64,000 nucleotides of DNA from Pontibacter pudoricolor (GTDB lineage: Bacteria > Bacteroidota > Bacteroidia > Cytophagales > Hymenobacteraceae), in assembly GCF_010092985.1 (NCBI RefSeq), contig NZ_CP048106.1:3751001-3815000 (forward strand). The letters are read 5' to 3'. This document shows positions 54,973 to 62,113 of this stretch, piece after piece. The notes below the pieces were generated by a model, which was not told the origin of the DNA, did not search any database, and saw only the letters and a list, made by a program, of their open reading frames with translations. Within the stretch, counting starts at the first letter, position 1, and each line of letters opens with the position of its first letter. A program made the position numbers and the translations under genes.

Positions 54973-55119
54973 GGTACTAATTTATACTTTGTTTTGATTT
55001 ACAAAGGTACGGGAAAAATGGTTAACACTTTTCGCTGCGCCTTTACCGGGCCCATAAGCTTAGCGAGGGTTATACTTTAAAAATTGTATATTGATGCTGC
55101 TATACTTTACCTGCTCCTT

Positions 55120-55827
55120 ATGAAAACAAAATTTATACTTTGCCTGATCTCTATTATCGGCTTTCAGCATCTGGCTACTGCACAAAAAATCTCTTTTGGG
55201 CCGAGTTTCGGCTTAATAAACCAAGGAGATGCTGGAAAAGTACTACTGGATTCGGTTCAGGTGGAGTTGCAGAGGGGAGGTGGTTACAGGGGCTACTTTG
55301 GCGGATATATCTCCTATAGTATTAACAGCGCATTCAAGCTTTCATCAGGTATTAATTACTACCCGGACAATACCAGTTATGTTGTTTATAACACCAGAAC
55401 AGACTGCCAGTTTTGTCCGCTTGTAAAAGCTGGCGGCGTAGCGCATGCATCGCTGGAAGTGCCTTTGGTACTTGAGTTTAACATACCTTTAACTGATGGT
55501 AAGTTCTTTGCTTTGGTAGGAGTGGCGCCAAGCATAAGGCTGCACCGTAAAAGCGATCCTTATTACTACCACCGCGATGCCGGCCAGGGCGTATCGGATG
55601 TATTGCCTGCCTTGAGAACCGCTATAAAGCCAGTTGTTTGGGATTACTCCTTGGGAGTTGGGGCCAACATCTGGCGATTACGGTTCGAGGCCAGATACCA
55701 AAACAATCTTGCGCAATCTGCAACTGACCCCGTTAAAGTATGGAACAAGAATTACGATTTTGTGTCAACGCACGCTAACATGAGATTTGGTGTAGGCTAT
55801 AACTTAAACTGGAAGCAGAAGCAGTAA
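55120..55827 (+). CDS. outer membrane beta-barrel protein
   Basis: 235 residues from the ATG at 55120 that starts the signal peptide KTKFILCLISIIGFQHLATAQ; the TTG 36 bp upstream is not convincing. The mature part has alternating strands (FKLSSGINYYPDNTSY, RLRFEARYQNNLAQ) and ends MRFGVGYNLNWKQKQ, as in small barrels of the PF13568 type. Function unknown. 50 bp from pyrC. Confidence 0.75.
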   Translation: MKTKFILCLISIIGFQHLATAQKISFGPSFGLINQGDAGKVLLDSVQVELQRGGGYRGYFGGYISYSINSAFKLSSGINYYPDNTSYVVYNTRTDCQFCPLVKAGGVAHASLEVPLVLEFNIPLTDGKFFALVGVAPSIRLHRKSDPYYYHRDAGQGVSDVLPALRTAIKPVVWDYSLGVGANIWRLRFEARYQNNLAQSATDPVKVWNKNYDFVSTHANMRFGVGYNLNWKQKQ

Positions 55828-55876
55828 GCGTAGTTAAATCTTTTACCCTTTCGCCCACTTCCCGTATCTTAGCATC

Positions 55877-57211
55877 ATGAAATCAATTCTCATAAAAAAC
55901 GCCCAGCTTGTAAACGAAGGAACTATAACCATTGCCGATGTGCTGGTAAAAGACGGCCGCATTGCGCAGGTCGGGCAAACTATAACTACAGAAGCTGACC
56001 AAACGATAGATGCCACTGGCTTGCACTTGTTGCCAGGTGTAATAGATGACCAGGTACATTTCCGGGAGCCGGGGCTGACGCACAAAGCAACTATAGGTTC
56101 GGAAGCACGGGCAGCTGTAGCGGGCGGCACCACTTCTTTTATGGAGATGCCAAACACTGTTCCGAATGCTGTAACCCAGGAATTTCTGGAAGACAAGTAT
56201 AAAATTGCTGCTGAAACATCGCTGGCGAATTACTCTTTTTACATGGGCGCCACCAACGATAATCTGTCTGAAGTGCTGCTTACCAATCCAAACACAGTGT
56301 GTGGCATCAAGATATTTATGGGATCTTCCACGGGGAACATGCTTGTAGATAATGCCGAAACACTGGAGCAGATATTTGCCAAAGCCAAACTGCCGATTGC
56401 CGTGCACTGCGAAGACGAGCAGACCATCCGCGACAATATGGCTCTGTATGAGGAAAAATATGGCGAAGATATTCCGGTAAAATGTCACCCCGAGATCCGT
56501 AACGAGGCAGCTTGCTTTAAATCATCTTTCCTGGCTGTAAAGCTGGCCGAAAAGCACAACACGCGTCTGCACATCCTGCACATCTCTACCGAAGAAGAAC
56601 TGAAGCTTTTCCGGAACGACATACCGCTGGAACAAAAACGCATTACCGCCGAAGTTTGTGTGCACCACCTGTGGTTTGATAAAGAAGATTACGATACGTT
56701 TGGTACACAGATTAAATGTAACCCGGCCGTTAAAGAGCATCGCCACAAAGAAGCTTTATTAAAAGGATTGCTGGAAGATAAGCTGGATGTAATTGCCACC
56801 GACCACGCCCCGCACCTTTGGGAAGAGAAGCAGGGCAAGTACAAACAAGCGCCATCCGGTGTGCCGTTAATTCAACACTCACTGCAGATGATGCTGGAGT
56901 TTGTAAAGCAGGGCAAACTGACGCTGGGAAAAGTAGTAGAGAAGATGGCACATGCGCCGGCAATTCTTTTTAACGTGCGTGAGCGCGGTTATATACGCAA
57001 AGGCTACTGGGCTGACCTGGTGCTGGTGGACCTGAACAAACCTTACACCGTTACTAAAGAGAACACCTACTATAAATGTGGCTGGTCGCCTTTCGAGGGC
57101 CATACGTTCAGCTCAACTATAGTTTCAACTATAGTTTCGGGACACCTGGCTTATAGTAACGGCACGTTTGATGAGAGCAAGAAAGGGGAGCGCCTGTTAT
57201 TTGACCGGTAG
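55877..57211 (+). CDS. pyrC: dihydroorotase (class I type)
   Basis: 444 residues, cyclic amidohydrolase fold. It makes dihydroorotate in pyrimidine synthesis. HFREPG is present, but the first His of the usual HxH metal motif is Gln59 here (VIDDQVHFREP); His61 is kept, as are VATDHAPH and the KCHPEIRNEA region. Whether this affects activity is discussed as a finding. Near the C-terminus (57115-57136) the 12-bp word with AACTATAGTT is duplicated, giving Ser-Thr-Ile-Val twice. Distance to the next gene is only 15 bp. Confidence 0.9.
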   Translation: MKSILIKNAQLVNEGTITIADVLVKDGRIAQVGQTITTEADQTIDATGLHLLPGVIDDQVHFREPGLTHKATIGSEARAAVAGGTTSFMEMPNTVPNAVTQEFLEDKYKIAAETSLANYSFYMGATNDNLSEVLLTNPNTVCGIKIFMGSSTGNMLVDNAETLEQIFAKAKLPIAVHCEDEQTIRDNMALYEEKYGEDIPVKCHPEIRNEAACFKSSFLAVKLAEKHNTRLHILHISTEEELKLFRNDIPLEQKRITAEVCVHHLWFDKEDYDTFGTQIKCNPAVKEHRHKEALLKGLLEDKLDVIATDHAPHLWEEKQGKYKQAPSGVPLIQHSLQMMLEFVKQGKLTLGKVVEKMAHAPAILFNVRERGYIRKGYWADLVLVDLNKPYTVTKENTYYKCGWSPFEGHTFSSTIVSTIVSGHLAYSNGTFDESKKGERLLFDR

Positions 57212-57226
57212 TAACTATAGTTCAGG

Positions 57227-57595
57227 ATGGAGTTAGAAAAGTTTAAAGCGCTGCACGCCCGATTTTTTGGTAAAGAGCTGCCGGAGGAAGTGCTGCAATC
57301 GGAGGAGTATGAGGCCTATGCCGATGCCATACATGAAGACGAAGCCTGCTACAACTGGGCCACCGCCGAAAAGCTAAAGTTTGCGGACTTTGACTACGAA
57401 AGCTACTGCTGTATAATGATGGCCGATAAAGTATTCGAAAGTCTGGACGAGGATGGAGAGATAAAGTACGACGACCCGGGAGTTGTGATCAATAAATGGG
57501 ATGAAGGCTTTTACGGCATACCGGTGCACAACGGCGGCGCTACGATGGTCGTGATCAACTATTGCCCGTGGTGTGGTACAAAGCTGAGTAAGTAA
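57227..57595 (+). CDS. zinc-ribbon protein, DUF6980-like
   Basis: 122 residues. The N-terminal helical part is acidic; the C-terminal half has YCCIMMADKVFESL, VVINKWDEGFYGIPVHNGGATMVVI and ends with NYCPWCGTKLSK, a CPWCG zinc ribbon. The layout recalls DUF6980 proteins (unknown role). It lies 15 bp after pyrC on the same strand, so co-transcription is likely. Confidence 0.62.
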   Translation: MELEKFKALHARFFGKELPEEVLQSEEYEAYADAIHEDEACYNWATAEKLKFADFDYESYCCIMMADKVFESLDEDGEIKYDDPGVVINKWDEGFYGIPVHNGGATMVVINYCPWCGTKLSK

Positions 57596-57605
57596 ACTAT
57601 AGATA

Positions 57606-57866
57606 TATAGCGCGAGCGTCCTCGCTCGTGACTTGCTATAGTTGGGCCTCTGGCCAGTTGAGTTACAAACTCGACACCATAAAGAAAAACCGTTGCTGTT
57701 CCGGACATCCATGTCCGGAACCAAATCTGCTGCGGACTTCCTAGTCCGCGTTACTTGCAATACGGGGATTAGGAAATCCCCGGCAGAGGGCTTTCGGACA
57801 AGGATGTCCGAAAGAGCGGATGGCATTGACCTTAAGTACACGAGCTACAAACTCGGGCCAGCGAAA
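57606..57866. repeat. array of short hairpins with TCCT/AGGA loops
   Basis: At least seven stems in 260 bp: CGAGCG-TCCT-CGCTCG (57613-57628), TGGGCC-TCT-GGCCA (57643-57656), GAGTT-ACA-AACTC (57660-57672), TTCCGGACA-TCCA-TGTCCGGAA (57699-57720), GCGGACT-TCCT-AGTCCGC (57732-57749), GGGGATT-AGGA-AATCCCC (57764-57781), CTTTCGGACA-AGGA-TGTCCGAAAG (57791-57814), CGAGCT-ACA-AACTCG (57841-57855). The stems differ but the loops are shared. It starts CGCGAGCG and ends GGCCAGCG, matching parts of the other elements. An 83-codon ORF at 57642-57893 is only the hairpins and is not a gene. Confidence 0.82.
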
Positions 57867-57956
57867 AGGCGCATCTCGGCAACTTATTTATAACTAGCAG
57901 CTTATAGTTAGAGGAGCTTGTTTTAGAAAAATTTTAGCCAAAAATGCATTCCCGGT

Positions 57957-57987
57957 ATTGCATTATGTGATTTGCTCCGTATATTTG
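57957..57987 (+). promoter_or_regulatory. promoter of tRNA-His
   Basis: ATTG (57957-57960), 19 bases, TATATTTG (57980-57987): good match to TTTG-N19-TANNTTTG, 18 bp before the tRNA. Confidence 0.7.
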
Positions 57988-58005
57988 CACTCTCAAACGA
58001 GACAC

Positions 58006-58081
58006 GGTGATCGTAGTTCAGTTGGTTAGAGCACCAGATTGTGATTCTGGAAGTCGTGGGTTCGAATCCCATCGGTCACCC
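58006..58081 (+). tRNA. tRNA-His (anticodon GTG)
   Basis: 76 nt. Acceptor arms GTGATCG (after G-1 at 58006) and CGGTCAC pair; G-1 with C73 (58081) is the special tRNA-His feature. The anticodon loop TTGTGAT has GTG. D arm GTTC...GAGC and T arm GTGGG-TTCGAAT-CCCAT are complete. CCA is not encoded. Terminator just after. Confidence 0.97.
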
Positions 58082-58082
58082 A

Positions 58083-58116
58083 AAGCCCTTGAAGCTAACC
58101 TTCAGGGGCTTTTTTG
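58083..58116 (+). terminator. terminator of tRNA-His
   Basis: AAAGCCCTTGAAG pairs with CTTCAGGGGCTTT allowing one G-T pair, then TTTTG. Confidence 0.85.
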
Positions 58117-58214
58117 TTTAGGTAAATTGCTAACTTGCCGGATGGGTAAATTACTGATTTTAAGTATAAACCCATTCATAATTCTTAATTCGTAATTCAT
58201 AATTAGCAAAAAAT

Positions 58215-59138
58215 ATGAGCTTAGTAGTAGTCGGTTCGATGGCGTTTGATGCGCTGGAGACACCTTTCGGTAAAACAGATAAGATTGTAGGTGGCGCCGC
58301 TACGTACATTTCCTTGTCTTCTTCATACTTCGTGAAGCCGGTAAATGTGGTATCAGTGGTTGGTGGCGATTTCGATCAGGACCACATTAAACTGATGCAC
58401 GAACGCAACATCAGCACCGAAGGCGTACAGGTAAAAGAGAATGAGAAATCTTTCTTCTGGTCTGGCCGCTATTTTAACGACATGAACAGCCGCGAGACGC
58501 TGGTTACAGAACTGAACGTGCTGGGTGATTTCGACCCGATCATTCCGGCTTCTTACCAGGGCTGCGATTACCTGATGCTGGGTAACCTGGCACCACAGGT
58601 ACAGAAAACCGTGATCGAGCGCCTGACCCAAAAGCCAAAGCTGATCGTGATGGACACCATGAATTTCTGGATGGATATTGCCTTGCCAGAGCTGATGGAA
58701 ACCCTGAAACTGGTAGACGTACTGTCTATCAATGACGAAGAAGCGCGCCAACTAAGCGGTGAATATTCGCTGGTAAAAGCTGCCAAAAAGATCATGGCGA
58801 TGGGGCCTAAGTTCCTGATCATCAAAAAAGGGGAGCATGGTGCCTTGTTGTTCAACGAAGACAAAGTTTTCTTCGCGCCGGCATTGCCTTTAGAAGAAGT
58901 TTTTGACCCGACCGGAGCCGGCGATACGTTTGCTGGTGGCTTTATCGGTTACATTGCCAGCACCGACGATATCAGCTTCGAGAACATGAAGCGCGCTATT
59001 ATTTATGGTTCGGCCATGGCATCGTTCTGCGTTGAGAAATTCGGTACGGAGCGCCTGAAGAACCTGAGCAAAGAAGAGATCGAAAACCGTGTGCAGCAGT
59101 TTGTTAACCTGGTTGCTGTTGATACTGTGCTGCAGTAA
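58215..59138 (+). CDS. PfkB family sugar kinase
   Basis: 307 residues. Ribokinase/PfkB fold. N-terminal SMAFDALETPFG and GGAATYIS, and the C-terminal ATP/catalytic motif DPTGAGDTFAGGFIGY, where the Asp of GAGD is the base. Substrate (fructose, ribose, adenosine or another) not decidable; the acidic middle segment VLSINDEEARQLSG is generic. An adenosine kinase role seems possible but is not shown. Confidence 0.87.
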   Translation: MSLVVVGSMAFDALETPFGKTDKIVGGAATYISLSSSYFVKPVNVVSVVGGDFDQDHIKLMHERNISTEGVQVKENEKSFFWSGRYFNDMNSRETLVTELNVLGDFDPIIPASYQGCDYLMLGNLAPQVQKTVIERLTQKPKLIVMDTMNFWMDIALPELMETLKLVDVLSINDEEARQLSGEYSLVKAAKKIMAMGPKFLIIKKGEHGALLFNEDKVFFAPALPLEEVFDPTGAGDTFAGGFIGYIASTDDISFENMKRAIIYGSAMASFCVEKFGTERLKNLSKEEIENRVQQFVNLVAVDTVLQ

Positions 59139-59161
59139 AATTGCAACTATAAACTATAGAG

Positions 59162-59190
59162 AAAGGGAGGCGGAAGCTTCCCTTTTTTGT
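59162..59190 (+). terminator. terminator after the PfkB gene
   Basis: AAAGGGAGGC (59162-59171), loop GGAA, GCTTCCCTTT (59176-59185), then TTT. Confidence 0.88.
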
Positions 59191-59280
59191 TGCCGCATAA
59201 CAAACTATATCAACTGTTTTGTAACTAAACGGCGCTTGGCGGGGTAAAACTAAAGTACGAACTATATAAGAATCCAAGCT

Positions 59281-59481
59281 ATGAGCATTCAAAATAAGAA
59301 TAAGAATACTCAGGACGAACTGAAAAAAAATAATCCTAACCAACAGGATCCGAAGAAGCTTATGGGTAATGTCGATGACAACCCACCACGCAATGCGCTT
59401 AATAAATCTGACACCAAGGTACAGAACCCTAACAGGAACCTGGCAAAAGGTGGCAATAACACGCCTTACGATAAAAAGTAG
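59281..59481 (+). CDS. small Asn/Lys-rich disordered protein
   Basis: 66 residues, hydrophilic, rich in Asn, Lys and Asp, no hydrophobic core (PPRNALNKSDTKVQNPNRNLAK). ATG start after an A/T-rich leader, stop before a strong terminator. Such proteins occur in this phylum but I know no function. Confidence 0.55.
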   Translation: MSIQNKNKNTQDELKKNNPNQQDPKKLMGNVDDNPPRNALNKSDTKVQNPNRNLAKGGNNTPYDKK

Positions 59482-59515
59482 GGCTTCCGAACAGAATAAG
59501 ACTATGAATAGTATG

Positions 59516-59555
59516 CGCGGGCAGAAGGTTTTACACCTTTTGCCCGCGTTTTTTT
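59516..59555. terminator. strong terminator between the small ORF and the M61 gene
   Basis: CGCGGGCAGAAGGT (59516-59529) pairs with ACCTTTTGCCCGCG (59535-59548), one G-T pair, then TTTTTTT. May serve both convergent genes. Confidence 0.9.
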
Positions 59556-59565
59556 ATGCCTCAAA

Positions 59566-61281
59566 TTACTGGTTCAGCCATAGTTTAAAGTTTGCCTTTT
59601 CTATAGTTGTCGCGTCAGCGCGTTTCTCTATAGTATACTTCGGGTAAAAAATGTGCGAAGTGGGAGTGAGCATGACCTGCCGTAGTTGCTTTTCCCTGAA
59701 GAGCGTAAGTGTTATAGTTTCGGTAGGAGAAAGTTGCTGTAATAAATGCTGCAGGTTCTGCTCCAGTTTTCTGCCGTTCAAAGCTACAAGTTCATCATCT
59801 ACACTTAAACTATTAAAAGCCGGAGATGCCGGTGCTATGGCCGTCACTTTTATAGTTTGGTCTGTTGATACTTTAAACCCGAACCGGCACTCATAAAGCA
59901 AAGCATTCTCCTGCTGCTTCAGGGTGCAGCCAACAAAGTTCAGGGCTTCGTCTAATGCGGGTTCTATAGTTGAGGTACCATTTATATAGTTGTCGAAGTA
60001 AGACCTGAAAGACTGCCCGGCAATTTCATCTACCAGGCCTGCATAGTCCTGCTCTGTATAGCCTATAGTTTGTTTACCGAAGCGTACCCATAGTTCCCGC
60101 ATCACCGCATCTAAGTTTGCCTTGTTATTAGTTACCTTCCGCAATTGCAGATCAAGCAGTAAAGCGGTTAAAGCTCCTTTTATATAGATAGATACTTTCC
60201 GGTCCGGTATGCCGGGCTTATAGCCATCCAGCCACAGGTCAAACGACGAATCAGAAACCGACATGTGGTTACGGCTATAGTCTGCAAAGTAGCGTTGCAG
60301 GGTCGTGTTTAACTCATCAAAGTATTGCTGCGCGGTAAAAACGCCTGAGCGGGCCAGCATGTAATCGCCATAGTACGTTGTGATGCCTTCCGCAACATAG
60401 CCTGTTTTAAAGTAATTCTCCTGCGCTAAGTTGTAAGGCAGCATTTCCTTAGGCCGTATCTTTTTGATGTTCCAGGTATGGAAAAGTTCATGCGAGCTCA
60501 CGCCCAGAAACTCTTTATACAAAGCCGGCGACATCAGCAATTCTCCTGGGCCAAGTGTAATTACCGTGGAATGGCTGTGCTCTACGCCGTGGTAAGTACG
60601 GTAAGGTAAAATGAGGTTCAGGTAATGGTATTCCGGCACCGGGAAATCGCCAAACACGTCGAGCTGTGCTTTGGTAAAGGCTTCAAAGTCATGTATGATT
60701 TTCTGCCAGTCAGGTTTGCAGTCGCCCTGTATCCAGATGTGGAAAGTGGTGTTGGCCAAACTATAGCTTGCGTGCTGCAACAAATTGCTGGCTATAAACG
60801 GGCTGTCCACCAACTCATCATAGTTCGCTGCTCTCAGTGTATGCTTGCTCGTTTCCGGTAATCCGCAGGCAATTTGCCAGTTTTCGGGTACGGCTATAGT
60901 TACTTCGCAGGGTTCGTGTTCGCGTCCTTCCACAGCCATCAGGCAATTTATCGGGTTCAGATAAAGCATCTGCTCATCCAGCCACGAACCGCCTGCATCC
61001 ATCTGCCGCGCATAAAAACTATAGTTTATAGTTATCGTTTCAGCTCCGCCCGTTTCAATCAGCCAGCGGTCTTTGGTTATTTTGTTTACAGCTATAGTTT
61101 CTTCATTGGCTGTGGCAGTCACCTGTCGTAGTTTCTGGGCAAAGTTCTGTAGTTCGTAGCGGCCCGGTCGCCAGGCTGGTAGCTGCAAGTATAGTTGTTG
61201 CTGTGTGTTACCGGTTATAGTTATGTTGATATGCAGGTAATGCGAAAGCGCCTCAGTGTAGGACAGATGGTATAAAATCAT
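59566..61281 (-). CDS. M61 family peptidase (glycyl aminopeptidase type) with PDZ domain
   Basis: 571 residues. Zinc site HELFH in GVSSHELFHTWNIKKIRP (HExxH) and a downstream Glu candidate in YVAEGITTYYGDYML. A PDZ-like domain lies in the C-terminal 110 residues (VDDELVALNGRKLEQNL). No clear signal peptide, so it appears cytosolic or uses an unusual export route. AACTATAGTT occurs in the coding part at 61017 and just upstream of the start at 61288. Confidence 0.9.
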   Translation of the reverse strand: MILYHLSYTEALSHYLHINITITGNTQQQLYLQLPAWRPGRYELQNFAQKLRQVTATANEETIAVNKITKDRWLIETGGAETITINYSFYARQMDAGGSWLDEQMLYLNPINCLMAVEGREHEPCEVTIAVPENWQIACGLPETSKHTLRAANYDELVDSPFIASNLLQHASYSLANTTFHIWIQGDCKPDWQKIIHDFEAFTKAQLDVFGDFPVPEYHYLNLILPYRTYHGVEHSHSTVITLGPGELLMSPALYKEFLGVSSHELFHTWNIKKIRPKEMLPYNLAQENYFKTGYVAEGITTYYGDYMLARSGVFTAQQYFDELNTTLQRYFADYSRNHMSVSDSSFDLWLDGYKPGIPDRKVSIYIKGALTALLLDLQLRKVTNNKANLDAVMRELWVRFGKQTIGYTEQDYAGLVDEIAGQSFRSYFDNYINGTSTIEPALDEALNFVGCTLKQQENALLYECRFGFKVSTDQTIKVTAIAPASPAFNSLSVDDELVALNGRKLEQNLQHLLQQLSPTETITLTLFREKQLRQVMLTPTSHIFYPKYTIEKRADATTIEKANFKLWLNQ

Positions 61282-61418
61282 AGTTTAAACTATAGTTGAT
61301 GCGATAAATTTACATGTTTAAGTCGTGCCGTTTTATACTTGTGCAGCGCTATAATTGATATTTTTACTGCCGGTCCGGGAAAAAGCTGTTATATTTGTGC
61401 AAAATATCCAGCGCCTGC

Positions 61419-61449
61419 TTTGGTTATTTACAAAGGTTTACTAATTTTG
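61419..61449 (+). promoter_or_regulatory. promoter of rpmH-rnpA
   Basis: Exact match to TTTG-N19-TANNTTTG: TTTG at 61419-61422, TAATTTTG at 61442-61449, expected transcription start about 7 bp later, 22 bp before the rpmH ATG. The best promoter in the window. Confidence 0.8.
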
Positions 61450-61477
61450 CAGGCCATAATAAAACCATTGGCATACG

Positions 61478-61636
61478 ATGAAAAGAACATTCCAGCCTTC
61501 TCAGAGAAAAAGAAGAAATAAGCACGGCTTCCGCTCAAGAATGGAGACCGCTAACGGTAGAAGAGTATTGGCTAGCAGAAGAGCCAAAGGCAGAAAGAGA
61601 CTAACTGTTTCTGACGAAAGAAAACATAAGGCTTAA
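61478..61636 (+). CDS. rpmH: 50S ribosomal protein L34
   Basis: 52 residues, reading [20 protein letters not shown], then [19 protein letters not shown] and a C-terminal [13 protein letters not shown]. It is shorter than typical ORF cut-offs but unmistakable. It precedes rnpA by 45 bp, the universal bacterial order. Confidence 0.97.
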   Translation: MKRTFQPSQRKRRNKHGFRSRMETANGRRVLASRRAKGRKRLTVSDERKHKA

Positions 61637-61681
61637 TTAAGTCAGGTTAGTGCTTTGTAGAGCACGGAGCCGCTCTAACGA

Positions 61682-62053
61682 ATGGATTCCGAGAAAGATC
61701 ACGAAGCGCCACAGCCTTTAACGTATACATTTTCGAAAGAAGAACGCTTGTGCAGTAAGCGCTTAATCACGCTACTGTTCTCCAAGGGTTCTTCTTTTAA
61801 TTTGTATCCGCTTCGCTTTGTTTTTTATACTGAGCCTGGCACAACGCCTGCACCCACGCAGGTAGTTATTTCTGTATCTAAGCGCCATTTTAAACGCGCC
61901 GTAGATCGCAACCGCCTTAAGCGGCAAATGCGTGAGGCTTACCGCCTTAACAAACAACTCCTGCTTGCCGACCCGGCTAAAGCACCCGCTTTGCTAGGGA
62001 TATTATATATCGGTAAAGAAAAAAATCCTTTCAATCTATTCAGAAAAAACTAA
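61682..62053 (+). CDS. rnpA: ribonuclease P protein component; C-terminus in the -1 frame
   Basis: 123 residues in this frame. RnpA is the protein part of RNase P, which cuts the 5' leader of tRNAs. Core elements SKEERLCSKRLITLLFSKG and VSKRHFKRAVDRNRLKRQMREAYR (RNR motif) are normal. After GKEK the frame gives NPFNLFRKN and stop, which is not family-like. In the -1 frame the sequence reads SFQSIQKKLISGLERCLNT up to a TAG at 62083-62085, which is the normal C-terminal helix. The break lies at GAAAAAAAT (A run of seven, 62019-62025), a slippery-type heptamer. Likely a homopolymer error or a real frameshift. Confidence 0.85.
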   Translation: MDSEKDHEAPQPLTYTFSKEERLCSKRLITLLFSKGSSFNLYPLRFVFYTEPGTTPAPTQVVISVSKRHFKRAVDRNRLKRQMREAYRLNKQLLLADPAKAPALLGILYIGKEKNPFNLFRKN

Positions 62054-62113
62054 TTTCCGGTTTAGAACGTTGTCTCAATACGTAGGCTTTTCTTGTTCTC
62101 TAACCCGAAAATT

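Noticed and set aside
57606..57866. CRISPR array
   Set aside because: Units are not direct repeats with regular spacers; stems differ and only loops are shared.
57642..57893. 83-codon ORF over the hairpin string
   Set aside because: Its whole length is made of inverted repeats; the open frame follows from stem symmetry.
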